The notes beneath the pieces were generated by a model. The model had not been told where the DNA came from. It saw only the letters and a list, made by a program, of their open reading frames with translations, and did no database searches. From Isoetes taiwanensis (taxonomy: Eukaryota > Streptophyta > Lycopodiopsida > Isoetales > Isoetaceae): DNA of 64,000 nucleotides. A program made the position numbers and the translations under genes. Position 1 is the first letter of the stretch, and each line of letters starts with the position of its first letter. The stretch is from contig JAJEKV010000039.1 in the NCBI GenBank assembly GCA_021234155.1, positions 10,431,077 to 10,495,076 of the forward strand. The letters are read 5' to 3'. Below are positions 1-9,825 of this stretch, one piece after another.

Positions 1-1510
1 TTACTTTGGCTTCAATGGATGGTTTTCAGTGTTTTCCAACATGAAAAAGGCTGGCTTTAAACTTGAGGTCTGTAAAACACTCATTGATAAGGTATACAGT
101 GACATGGACAGTGTTTTATTTTCAAGAACATGCTTGGAAGATGATCTGGGTAAAAAATTTGTTATCGGTTTAACCCATCTTGAGACTGTTCACCAAGCCA
201 AACCTACTCTGCAAAAAAATGATGGGGTAGAAGTCAATACTAGTGATTGTCTGGTAGAAGACACCAAAAATTGTCTATTTTCTGATAATGACCTAACAGA
301 TGAAGATCTTGCTGGTATAGATGGTAGTAACAGCAAAAATGATGATTGTTCTGATGACTCTGATGACCAAGAAGAAGTTCCTACTCTGACTCTACAAAAT
401 TCTGCAAATTTTCCTATTATTCCTGAGCAAAATGTAGAATGTTATGCTGCTGCTTGGAACCATGCTATCTGGAAAAGCCAGAACTTCGGAGCCCTAGCCC
501 CTATCAATACTGATACATGGAAAGCATTAGCTGGAATTACTGATGATGAGATCAGATATGGGACAGTCAAAGCCAGCAAATTAGAAAAATATTTTACCAA
601 AAAAGAAGTTGCTCTTCCCTTCAACGTCAGTATGTTTGGCCCACCATGCATCAAGGCAACTGGTCCACATATCAGTCAAAAAGGTAACATGGCTTATTCT
701 GATGACAAAAGAGATGGCTTTTTCTTCAAAAAAATATGGAGGACCCACTGTCCCTTTATTACATGTGGTTGTGAAAAAAATAACAAGAAAGGTAAGGAAA
801 CAGATTGCAATAGTGGGATAGTTTGGCTAGACCATGCTATATGGTATGTTCTTAACAACCTGGAAGAAATTTTTCCAGACATGTCACCTACTGCAAAAAT
901 GGTTGGCCTGACCAAACTCTTACATAACACTCTTAAGCCTACTGTTTTAGCTTATTTGTCTTACCTTGAAGTTCGAAATGTACTTATCCAGATGACTCTT
1001 CACTATGCTAGTCTACCTGACTGTAACTTGAAGACTACGTTTGGGGGAACTAAACTTGCAGATATCTGTGAGAAGACTCTCAGGCCAGCGGCCTTCAGAC
1101 AAAGCCAAGTGCAAAGGAGCAAAAGTTCTCCCTACACCGGTCAGAACAATACTCCCAGCAGTGTGTCAACAAATAACTTTACTCCAAAGAAACCCCCAAG
1201 GGTTACTGCTGATCCAAGACTGAAAGATGTTGGAAGTTCAGCCAAAGTATCTAGGCAAGCCAAATTAACTGATGGTATACCAAATGAGGAGATATACTCC
1301 GTACCAAAAGGTGGCAATAGGACCATTTCGTTGGACGATACTACTTCTGTCAAGTTACACTATGAAGATACCTCCAGGTCAGAACATTTACTATGTCCTT
1401 CTCAGTACTTTTTACTTATATGTTATGTTCCATCTTTGTATATTAATATCATATATCTCCTTAAACAAAACATTTGTCAAAGGTTTTTCATGAAAAGACT
1501 TTTCCTTTGA
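1..1510 (+). CDS. ORF1 upstream of the reverse transcriptase, function unknown (5' end outside window)
   Basis: The reading frame is open from base 2 with no stop, so the true start lies left of the window; the first ATG inside is at base 41. About 500 codons are visible. A strongly acidic stretch (about residues 85-120, rich in D, E, S) is followed by a folded-looking centre with W, C and H residues, including a cysteine cluster (CPFITCGC) near residue 245. A helical stretch precedes a basic, P/S/T/Q-rich tail (about residues 355-430) such as nucleic-acid-binding Gag-like proteins carry. I do not recognise the family. It lies on the same strand just before the reverse transcriptase and shares its AT-rich base use, so I infer the two form one element. 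The TGA stop lies inside a 13-bp hairpin. Confidence 0.6.
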   Translation, partial: YFGFNGWFSVFSNMKKAGFKLEVCKTLIDKVYSDMDSVLFSRTCLEDDLGKKFVIGLTHLETVHQAKPTLQKNDGVEVNTSDCLVEDTKNCLFSDNDLTDEDLAGIDGSNSKNDDCSDDSDDQEEVPTLTLQNSANFPIIPEQNVECYAAAWNHAIWKSQNFGALAPINTDTWKALAGITDDEIRYGTVKASKLEKYFTKKEVALPFNVSMFGPPCIKATGPHISQKGNMAYSDDKRDGFFFKKIWRTHCPFITCGCEKNNKKGKETDCNSGIVWLDHAIWYVLNNLEEIFPDMSPTAKMVGLTKLLHNTLKPTVLAYLSYLEVRNVLIQMTLHYASLPDCNLKTTFGGTKLADICEKTLRPAAFRQSQVQRSKSSPYTGQNNTPSSVSTNNFTPKKPPRVTADPRLKDVGSSAKVSRQAKLTDGIPNEEIYSVPKGGNRTISLDDTTSVKLHYEDTSRSEHLLCPSQYFLLICYVPSLYINIIYLLKQNICQRFFMKRLFL

Positions 1511-1516
1511 CAAATG
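1471..1516. other. 13-bp perfect hairpin over the ORF1 stop codon
   Basis: Arms 1471-1483 and 1504-1516 are exact inverted complements (CATTTGTCAAAGG and its partner). The loop holds a second palindrome, TTTTCATGAAAA, at 1485-1496. The ORF1 stop (1508-1510) sits in the right arm. A role in RNA 3'-end formation or in ORF1/ORF2 expression is inference. Confidence 0.85.
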
Positions 1517-1551
1517 CATTATACAAAAAAAGTTCTATACCATCTGTCCTT

Positions 1552-1672
1552 CTTTTGTTCAATTAAGAACAAAAGTATAACCTGCTACCCGGTTTGTATC
1601 AAAATAGATACCCTTTTAGACCATTCTACTGCTGTAGAAAGTAGGATATATATCCCATGTTAAATGGGATAT
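1552..1672. other. Three further perfect hairpins in the ORF1-ORF2 gap
   Basis: Arms 1552-1560/1567-1575 (9 bp, 6-nt loop), 1624-1629/1634-1639 (6 bp, 4-nt loop) and 1650-1658/1664-1672 (9 bp, 5-nt loop) are exact inverted complements. With the hairpin at 1471-1516 they occupy much of the non-coding gap between the two ORFs. Confidence 0.8.
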
Positions 1673-1806
1673 TCTTAATTAATTCCAGCTTACTAATTAA
1701 AACGATATTACTATGCTAGGTACTCCAAACCAAATCTCGAACCATACGGAAGGACTGTAACCATAAAAGACATCTAATCACGAAGAGAGACAAATCGAAG
1801 ACGAAA

Positions 1807-3795
1807 GTGGTGCATAGCACATTTTTTTCTAAATCCCTAGAGAGATTCCACATTCGGGATATTTTCAAAGAGGTCTTATATACTGAACTGCCATGTGAAG
1901 CAGAGGAACTTATTGATTCTACACTATTTGGATGGAAATATGTGGACCAAATTAAAGACAAAGTCTATAAACCCTATGATGTCTTTGCTGTTGACAGACC
2001 TGTGCACTGCCCTTGCAAAAATCCTAGCCTTGCTAAATTTATAGACCCAGCTATCAGTCATATTAGAACAATGGACCTTAATATTATTCACTGCCCCAAA
2101 TTAAGAGCTGCATTTTCCAATGGACTCAATCATATCCCAGACTGCGCATTCTCCACCGACGACTTTTTGAAAGATTTCAAACAGACATGTGATCAATTCT
2201 TCCTACTTCACTATTTTGATCTGATCCACTTAACAGACCAACAGATTATTACCATAAAAGGTAAATTAATGGATCTGGCCAAGGACAAACTCCTTGAACA
2301 TAAGAAGGGGACCCAATCTAAAAGGTTCTTATGGGACGATGGCGACGTCAGAAATAATCTATTATGGTTGCAAAGAAACCTTTACATCTCACAAGTTGAT
2401 AAGGCATCTAATAATGCCTCTTTTATATGCCAAAGACACATAAGAGAAATGGCCATCCTCAGACTTAGTAGTTCGGACTTTGAACTAATCTCCGTTAAAC
2501 CAGAGGTTCTTAAGTCTCAATGTATTAATGAAATCACTAGCTGTCTAGGCCTACAAATACCTTCAAGCAACAAGTTGCCATATCTAATGGGCGTGTATAA
2601 AGCCCATAAAGGTGAATATAGATGGCTCACTAATGCACACTGCACAATATTTTCTGAAGTTTCAGATATTCTTACTGCTGTTCTAAGTGCCTTTGTGGAA
2701 ATATGGCCAGAAGTCTGCCATTGGAACACTGCACATCTTAAACTATGGCTTAGACATAAAGTCAATCCCTGCTGGATGATAAATTCCTCCTTTGACTTTG
2801 TGCTCAATCTACCCAATAAAATTCATGATGTATTCTCCATTGACATAACTAAATGTTATGAGAATATTCCCCTAGAGGGGGAAGATGGTATTATGGAAAT
2901 AATGAAAAATATTGCGGGCCTGGTCTGGGATTATATGGCACACAAAATACCACTTGCCCAATTGGTCATCAACAGAAAACATGGCTCTTTCACCATCAAA
3001 TGGTCCAAATTAGATGATGCTTCTACTCTTAAGAAGTGGACCTTTTCTAGGGATGATTTTTCAAAATGCAATGACTGGCTGCTATGCAACTGTTACCTTC
3101 AAATGGGCAATCAAATATGGAGACAAAAGAAAGGTATCCCCATGGGATTTTCAAGCAGCCCATCATGGTGCAATTTATACCTTGCATGGTATGAACTCAG
3201 ATTTATCCTCAAGCTAGCCCATATGAACAGAACAATTGATATACCCAGGTTTCAGTTTACTTCAAGATTCATCGATGATTTGAGCATCTTAAATGCTGGA
3301 GATGTGAGGGAATTCTTTTCAGAAGATTCAGATATCACCATATACAACATGGCACATCTTGGTATTAAGAATGAAACAGTCTATAGAAAAGACTCCAGTT
3401 TGGGATACAAGATCAACTTTTTAAATATCACCGTCCACATTATAGACCCCAAAATTGGCCTGTTCCAATTTTACAGGTTTGATAAAAGATGGAATCTAAG
3501 TTTCCAGACCAACAAATTCATTAAGGCTAGTGGATGCAGACCTTATGGACAGGCATGCAAAGTAATCATTTCTCAGGTCTTTCCATATGTCTATGCACAC
3601 TCCAATATTGAAAAAGCTGCTGAAGATCTGGCCGAGCTAATTGAGGCTTTCAGTAACAACGGTTTTCTCAAAAAAGATGCTTGTAGAAACGTCTTCAAAA
3701 CTCTAAAGCTCAATGAGTTCCCTGGACTACCTTTTGACATTGAAGACCTAACAAGGGCACTTAAAATGTTATGTAAGTCTCTTATTTCCTATTAG
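1807..3795 (+). CDS. Reverse transcriptase of an unusual, Penelope-like-motif clade (ORF2)
   Basis: The 662-codon intact frame carries RT motifs in order. The finger motif ISQVDKASNNASFIC is near residue 195, motif A (VFSIDITKCYENIPL, catalytic D) near 345, motif B (KGIPMGFSSSPSWCNLY) near 442, motif C (SRFIDDLSILN, catalytic DD) near 486, and the following NFLNITVHI near 540. The N-terminus has a CPC cysteine pair and a DLNII segment. IPMG and FIDD differ from LTR elements (YVDD), most LINEs (PQG, YADD) and DIRS. They resemble Penelope-like elements and a poorly characterised RT family I recall from algae and aquatic animals. I see no RNase H, GIY-YIG or APE endonuclease. The frame is open from 1720 but its first ATG is at 2071, inside conserved sequence, so the start must be non-ATG or come from splicing or frameshifting. 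Confidence 0.85.
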   Translation: MVHSTFFSKSLERFHIRDIFKEVLYTELPCEAEELIDSTLFGWKYVDQIKDKVYKPYDVFAVDRPVHCPCKNPSLAKFIDPAISHIRTMDLNIIHCPKLRAAFSNGLNHIPDCAFSTDDFLKDFKQTCDQFFLLHYFDLIHLTDQQIITIKGKLMDLAKDKLLEHKKGTQSKRFLWDDGDVRNNLLWLQRNLYISQVDKASNNASFICQRHIREMAILRLSSSDFELISVKPEVLKSQCINEITSCLGLQIPSSNKLPYLMGVYKAHKGEYRWLTNAHCTIFSEVSDILTAVLSAFVEIWPEVCHWNTAHLKLWLRHKVNPCWMINSSFDFVLNLPNKIHDVFSIDITKCYENIPLEGEDGIMEIMKNIAGLVWDYMAHKIPLAQLVINRKHGSFTIKWSKLDDASTLKKWTFSRDDFSKCNDWLLCNCYLQMGNQIWRQKKGIPMGFSSSPSWCNLYLAWYELRFILKLAHMNRTIDIPRFQFTSRFIDDLSILNAGDVREFFSEDSDITIYNMAHLGIKNETVYRKDSSLGYKINFLNITVHIIDPKIGLFQFYRFDKRWNLSFQTNKFIKASGCRPYGQACKVIISQVFPYVYAHSNIEKAAEDLAELIEAFSNNGFLKKDACRNVFKTLKLNEFPGLPFDIEDLTRALKMLCKSLISY

Positions 3796-3813
3796 AGTAG
3801 ATGTATACGGGAC

Positions 3814-3886
3814 GAGTAGGGCCCCTTTGTTACAACAGGGCTCTACTCTCCCTGTTGTAAATGTTTATCAAAATGCATGATAAACA
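3814..3886. other. Hairpin cluster just after the RT ORF, with two mutually exclusive stems
   Basis: Arms 3830-3840/3850-3860 (11 bp, 9-nt loop) and 3862-3870/3878-3886 (9 bp, 7-nt loop) are perfect. An overlapping 11-bp pairing, 3814-3824 with 3838-3848, is perfect in RNA if one G-U pair is allowed, and it competes with the first. This resembles an RNA switch or 3'-end structure (inference). Confidence 0.75.
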
Positions 3887-4476
3887 GATTTACAGGTTTC
3901 CTCTCTACCGCGGATGGTGGAAGGTTTTTTTATATAGACACTATACAATATTGCATGATTGGAAAGGTGGAGATGGCCCTATAGGGACCAGCAACAGTCA
4001 ATCTCTAGCCAATATGTAACCTAAGTCTGTTAGCATATTTCTGTTAGCATTTTTCTGGCGAATTTTTCCTGACTCGTACTGTACAACATAGTTCTTCAAT
4101 GGTTCCTAACCGTATAGATGTTAAAAGTTGAGCTAGCATATACAATAAGCATACCTTACCCGCTGGGTATAATATAATAAAAGAAGGCATAATATTATTA
4201 TCAATAACCTGTCTTGATGGATATTACTTGGCTGTATCTAAAACCATAGTTGGACTTAACCCAAAAGAAAAAATGCTACAGACTTACAGTTTAGGGTTGC
4301 ATTTCGGCTACGACCCGACCTAAAAGATGACGATGGCAGATCAACCGACGGTACAACTAACCAATCGATTCCACTTCACATGTCCTCTATATGTTTCAAA
4401 TAGGAATATTTACTGCCGTGTGCCCATTTCTTGTGCTGCTATTGCTTATGGAAGAATCGTGTGGGTCTACATATTG
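3887..4476. other. Non-coding sequence after the RT element
   Basis: No gene is seen. There is a perfect palindrome CCCTATAGGG near 3978 and a short direct repeat (CTGTTAGCAT, twice) near 4027-4050. The right end of the RT element may lie here, but I see no clear terminal repeat. Confidence 0.4.
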
Positions 4477-4806
4477 ATGGGAAGGAAGAAAGGGGGACGC
4501 AATAAGGCCACACTGATCAAGATGGAACAGGAAAAAAGCAAGGCAGATAAAAGGAGAAGTCTTTATGATTTCCACAAACCAACCAAGAAGATCACCAGAA
4601 ACAATGAAGAAGGGGATTGCTCTTCACTATTGGGGCCATATAATGCTGGAATAGCTATGGGTTCACCATATACTGCTGCTGTCAATAGAGTGACGACTCC
4701 AGAAGAAGCGAATACTATAAGCATCACCAATCCTGCATCTGTGGATGAAGCTGGCAACACCATTAACCAGGTTTTTCTAGTTCATATGACATCCCACATT
4801 ATGTAG
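4477..4806 (+). CDS. Small basic hypothetical protein
   Basis: From ATG 4477 the frame gives about 109 codons starting MGRKKGGRNKATLIK, very basic, then KRRSLYDFHKPTKK and a polar tail. The basic head and 'SLYDFHKP'-like segment recall the N-termini of transposon proteins, but there is no catalytic motif and I cannot name it. It could be the first exon of a longer gene, since AACCAG/GTTTTT near 4767 looks donor-like. It may also belong to another copy of the ORF1 system. Confidence 0.3.
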   Translation: MGRKKGGRNKATLIKMEQEKSKADKRRSLYDFHKPTKKITRNNEEGDCSSLLGPYNAGIAMGSPYTAAVNRVTTPEEANTISITNPASVDEAGNTINQVFLVHMTSHIM

Positions 4807-4814
4807 CTGTCTAC

Positions 4815-5530
4815 TGTCTAATCTGAATTTAAATCAGTGCATTCCTTGACTTTTTTAGCGTGTAATCTAGACATCAAATGCAAAATACAATCCTTGTAAT
4901 GATGGTCCTTTCTCATGAGCCGGATCAAGTCCTAGCCATTTTTTAAAGGCTACATGTGTACAATCTATACTAGGACTGTACAATCTCTACTATGGCTGCA
5001 GAATACATACACTGCCTCACTAGCTCTACTCTATGGTCAGAGCATGAAATGACCAACACAGTTCAGATCCAGCACAACTAATTCTGCTGCTTACTGTACC
5101 CTTTTTAACCTTAGGATCTAAATCAGTACATTCTTTAACGTCATAGTTACTAGCTTGTAAGGTAGCCATCAAATACATAATACAGGCTTTTTCAGCTGAT
5201 GTCCTTTCAACTGCGGATGTCACGTGCGGTGCTCCAATAACAATATAATACAAGCTCTATGCCATTTGTACAATCTCTACTAAAGTCAGTATAATGCATG
5301 CCTTTGCCTCACTAACGCTAAGTTATGGTCGAGCATGAAATGACCAACATAGTTCAGGTCTAACACAACTAACTTCTGCTGCTTATTGTAACTTTTTTTT
5401 TGCCTTAGGATTTAAATCGAGCAGCATTCTTTAACGTTATATGTACTAGCTTGTAAGATAGACATCAAATACATAATACAGGCTTTTTGCAGCAGATGTC
5501 CGTACACATAGGGGATCAAGCCATAGCCAG
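4815..5530. repeat. Tandem repeat, about 292-bp unit, about 2.5 diverged copies
   Basis: The block beginning AAATCAGTGCATTC near 4831 recurs near 5121 and 5414. The adjoining block with GAGCATGAAATGACCAACA recurs near 5039 and 5331. Copies differ by many substitutions and small indels. Confidence 0.75.
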
Positions 5531-6535
5531 CATAATTCTCTACTGCTGGTCCAGTTAAATCTTGCAATAATTTACTATGATTTGATGTTTTATGTTAGAT
5601 ACATACTCATCTAGGCGTTGTGGTGATGGGCCATAAGCCGATTAAGTTCATTGCTTACCTGCTGGTGGCTTTTGCATGTGCTAACTTGCATCCAGTTTCA
5701 CCGCAGTAACCGAACTTTAATCCTCCACGTTCGTTTTAAAGTTCAAGCATGTGCAATTGATGTTGTACAAACAAATTACTCTACATATTTGGTGACATCT
5801 TTGGATAAACTCATTTCTACTATCATCTTGTTTTATTAAAGCCGTGTTCTTGTACCTCTCAAGTTCATAGATGAGCGATAAGATGAAAACTCTTTTAACC
5901 CGATAATGTAGCTATTCCTATGCTTTCTTTGAAGATTTGATGTTAAACTGGTATCTACTAAAGTCGGGCTGAACATGGCTCAGAAACATAGATATATTCT
6001 AAATATATTATACAGTTTTCATATTCCACATTATGGAACTGATCCAGAACTTGTTGCATGTCTATTAGTTTGACATCACATTGATATACCGATATATTGC
6101 AGTCTCGTACTTTAAAACAATATGCATTCTAGCTGTCTATACTTAAATGATTTTCCATTTGCTTAAATGTCTTATGTTTTTTTAAATGTTCTTCCTTAAA
6201 GTTCTTGCCATACACCCTAATAAGAAGGTAAATATCTGGGATATTTCTAAAAGTTTAGTTTGGAATCATTTACGACATTAATACATGGGCTATGTGTTAT
6301 ATTGAAAAGTCTCCACATACCTCAACATGTCTTTTGCCTTTTGCGTGATGTTAGTAATTATGTTTCCTAAATACTTTGCTTCATAATTCAAACTTATAAT
6401 ATCTAAGTTCTATAGCTCAAATCAAGGCTTATGTTAGATTGGCACCTAATCTAATGTAAGATTGCATCTAAAAGGCTTGTAAGTTCTATGATTGGGGCTT
6501 TCAGGCTTAGGTCTGTTTTTCTAAATGGACTAAAG

Positions 6536-6537
<2 letters not shown>
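5531..6537. other. AT-rich non-coding stretch
   Basis: No conserved coding frame, RNA gene or clear repeat was seen. Confidence 0.5.

Positions 6538-6572
<35 letters not shown>
6538..6572. repeat. Run of 35 T
   Basis: An uninterrupted 35-base T run. On the minus strand it could be the poly(A) tail of a retroposed sequence lying to its right, but I cannot identify a body. Confidence 0.9.
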
Positions 6573-7110
6573 CCCGAGACCTTTCTTGGATAGGCTTTCC
6601 TTGTCTTAAAAAAAAACTCCGGTTTATAAAGAAGGCTCCGAAATTACAAAATAAATCAGCTATGATCATTGTGAGAATAAATCTGACTCTGCTTTGCTCA
6701 TTCGAGTTATCGTAAAGACTGCACTGCTTGGATACTGCAGGTTCTTTGTACAACACTGGTTGCAGATCAGTTATACAACAGTAATCTTAAAACCATGGAG
6801 GACTTCAACTGGAAAATAAGAGCTTTTACAAAAGAAGAAAAATTGAAAGCCTGATTACTTCTAGTTCTTTGCTTCACAAAGAATCCCAGGTCCATGATTT
6901 TTTTTAACTTACCAGCTGACCTATTATCTGCTAGCCTTTTGCATATTTAAACTTATTCAGGCAGTAACGGAAGTTCTAAATTACCATTCTACCAGAACCT
7001 CCTTAGTCTAGTTATAACAAATACGTTTTAATTCCTCATGATTCTAAAATCTTAATTTCACCAATAGAAATACCATACCATTCTCCACAGTCTGGACAAG
7101 AAAGAACCAT
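6573..7110. other. Non-coding stretch
   Basis: No gene supported; possible internal leader of the inverted LTR element that follows. Confidence 0.4.
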
Positions 7111-7600
7111 GCTCTGATACCACTTGTTACGAATCAAACGTTAGCCAGTAATTAAAAGATCAACCATATAATAAATCAGCAATAAAACATTCAAGATTCT
7201 CAAAACCAAACCATGCCTCTAGCCCAAAGCTCTCCACCCAACCGGGCTCGCAAAAGCAAGAATCTCCAAGATAGTCCATGCGCAATTTGCTTCAAGCGAG
7301 AAAGGGTTTAGGATCATCAACCCTTAGAGAATCTTCTCTAAGAAACAGATACAAAGTTTATGGAAGGCGGCAAGAGGCAGTTGAAGGAGCAGTCAGGGAA
7401 TGGAGATGGAACTGAATTCAATAAGCGCAACTCTTCCCCTATATAGGGATTAAGAAGCCTTTTTGGAAAAGGGTAAAGTTACGTGGGCCAATTATAGGAT
7501 CTCAACCTTTTCCAAGGTTCCATAAATATCTCAATGGTGCAAGTCTTATGTTCACTTCCCATGTAACTATCTTGTTCTTACTTTCCGAACCACTCCCCCG
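7111..7600 (-). mobile_element. LTR end with tRNA-Met-type primer-binding site, minus strand
   Basis: GCTCTGATACCA (7111-7122) is the complement of the classic plant copia-type primer-binding site TGGTATCAGAGC. Two bases on, TGTTAC at 7125 starts what would be the inverted LTR. A TATA-like CTATATAGGG lies near 7439. The far end of the LTR is not resolved, and no pol coding is seen to the left, so this is a solo or truncated LTR. Confidence 0.5.
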
Positions 7601-7711
7601 AGCATCGCCATATCATCAAGTTTGCTATTTTTGCTTTTGTGCATTTGGTCATTTATATAGGACGCCATATGAGTCCAATCTTCAACATTATCTTTTGGTC
7701 AATGCCAGTCC

Positions 7712-9480
7712 ATGAGTTGTTTTAGACACATGTTCTTCCCCTTAAAACGTGTTGTTTTGGTTTCCACTAGGAGCCAATCCAAATCGGGTATCATCGATCC
7801 TTACAGCATTCCATTGCTCTATTTTAGAATGGAGGGCCTTCGGATCAAAGCAGCTTCTGTAGCCATATCCGAGCATGAAGAATTGGAGCCTGTAACCCCC
7901 GCTGGAAGAATGTTTTTGGCTCCAGATTTCTACGTGACAATAAATACCATCATCAGACGGAAATCCCATCAATGACGAAGCAATGCGTAGCCTTCTTCAC
8001 CAAACTATGCTCCGGCATAAGCGATTCATTAGCATTATGGTAACAATTTTATCAAAATTGGAAAGATTTATTGGGTTCCCACAAAAGTTAACCTTGATGA
8101 TCACGTTATATATGCAAAGCCTGAAGAAACGGGGTCTGAGAATTCCGTAGAAGTACATTGCAAAGCTTCAGGATGCAAAACCGTTTGAGCCCCTGTGGGA
8201 GATTCATGTGTTAAATAAGAGATCAAAGGGAGCAGAGGCATGGGGTATATTTAGGCTTCATCATGCCCTTGGAGATGGAACCAGAAGAAGTGACTGCCCT
8301 GATGCTCTGCCAACAGTTCCTAAATATCAGAAAAAAAACTTCTCCTAGCATTCTTGTTAGATTATGGTTGTCGATTTTATTGTTTTGAATTTCTTTGATG
8401 GATCTATTTGAGTTTTTGCCACTATGTTATGGTGCCCTGATATCCAGACCCTAATCAAAGGAATTTATGGCTGTGAAAAGTGGCCTAAGGCATTTAGCAT
8501 ATGTACTGTCAGCCTTGAAGATATGGAACTCGTGAAACAAGCATCTAATGGGGTAACTTTTCTGTAAAATTTGAGTTGATTTTCCTCTAATCTCTAAATT
8601 GATGCTAAACTTGGACTTTTACAGACCATCAATGCTGTAGTTCTTGCTATGGCTGCTTCTGGATTCAGGCGCTATCTTCTACGAAAGACAAGGTCTTCGC
8701 CTTCGAACAAAGACCCGCTTGAGGATGTTTTAGCCAGAGCTTTAGTATTGATGAATGCTAGAAAAAGTCCAGGGATTCAAGTAGGAAATTACTTAGAAGA
8801 TCTTGTTGTTTTAAATCTTGAAGGTACAAATAAGCAGGTGTAAGTAGCTCCTTTGGTTTTTCTTTGACTAGGAAGTTGAAGAGATATTGAAAAAGAGATT
8901 ATAAGCTGAATGGGCCAACCATGTTGAGTACATGATGCTCCCTCTTGCATTAAAAAAGATGAAGGATCCTCTGCACTATATCCAATGGGCAAGTTCTGCA
9001 GCAGATCGAAAAAGGCTATCCTTAGAAAGCAAGTTCTAAATTAAATATATCAGATTGTTTAAAGGTGCTTTAACAGAATGGCTTCTGCTCTATTTGTAGT
9101 TTGTAAAGAATGTTCTGTACAAAATGTCATTGCAAACAACTCTAACATGCTCAAATATTGTTGGGCCTGTGGAAGAAATCTGTTTTGCATTGCAGGCAAC
9201 CCAATAACATATTTCATTGCCTCAAATTCTGGATTTCCTTAGGTATAGCATTCTGATATTCAACAAAACTCGAAATCTTTTAAATTAACCAGTTATTTTT
9301 GTTTATCTTTCACTCAGGCTCTGGTTGTTCATATGTCAACGGTATAGATCGAAGGTCCAACGCTAATGCAACATGGTCTTCCCAATGTTATAGCAAGTGT
9401 TGAATATAAAGAATTTCTTTATGATGCAGACTAATTATGTGCAAACTGTACGCGTGAACCATGGGTGGATGTTGATGCCT
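7712..9480 (+). pseudogene. Wax ester synthase/diacylglycerol acyltransferase (WSD1-like), multi-exon, broken
   Basis: WS/DGAT enzymes join acyl-CoA to fatty alcohols or diacylglycerol to make wax esters or oil. The N-terminal segment LEPVTPAGRMF (near 7870) is followed by WVPTKVNLDDHV (near 8070), then PLWEIHVLNKRS running into the catalytic HHALGDG (8259-8279). Later come VSLEDMELVKQASNG (to 8552, followed by a GTAAC donor), TINAVVLAMAASGFRRYLL (from 8625, after an ACAG acceptor), VLMNARKSPGIQ, and CSNIVGPVEEICF (near 9150). Order and introns fit the plant WSD1 family. Frames change near 7960, 8040 and 8140, the last block runs into stops near 9340, and a LINE lies downstream, so it is probably a pseudogene; sequencing errors are the alternative. 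Confidence 0.75.
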
Positions 9481-9802
9481 TATTCACAGACTGCATAAAT
9501 ATCAAAATTGTAATCTTGTTCTACAAAGCTAACACTGTCCTAACACCTTAACTATTAGATTCTTCTTTTCATTACCATTTTATAATAGTTGTTTGCTTGT
9601 TGCTTAATGTAGCAACCACTTTTTTTTTTTGCATTTGGGGATACACAACATGGTTTTCTCGTTTCTATGAACTTTTTGTCTAGGATGGAACCTTCGACTA
9701 TCAATTAGTTTTATCATCACATGAAATTGCTCTTACCCATATGCAAGTTTAGTCTTAGAAATAAAACTGCTGTAGATATATGGAAGCTTAGTCTCAAGGG
9801 CA

Positions 9803-9825
9803 AGAAGGAAGGAAGGAAGGAAGGT
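9803..9825. repeat. GAAG/GGAA microsatellite at the LINE 3' tail
   Basis: About five copies of a GAAG-type tetranucleotide adjoin the 3' end of the minus-strand LINE; LINEs often end in such tails. Confidence 0.7.

Noticed and set aside
345-372. CTGATGA words that could be hammerhead-ribozyme cores (also near 50048 and 58910)
   Set aside because: No matching GAAA box with a pairable stem II at a suitable distance; the first lies in coding sequence.
1807-3795. Group II intron maturase or telomerase
   Set aside because: No maturase X/zinc domain, intron domain V or telomerase N-terminal motifs; motif B IPMG with the downstream NFLN block fits a mobile-element RT better.
6451-6756. ORFs with runs of K or F
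   Set aside because: Translations of the 35-T run; no coding support.
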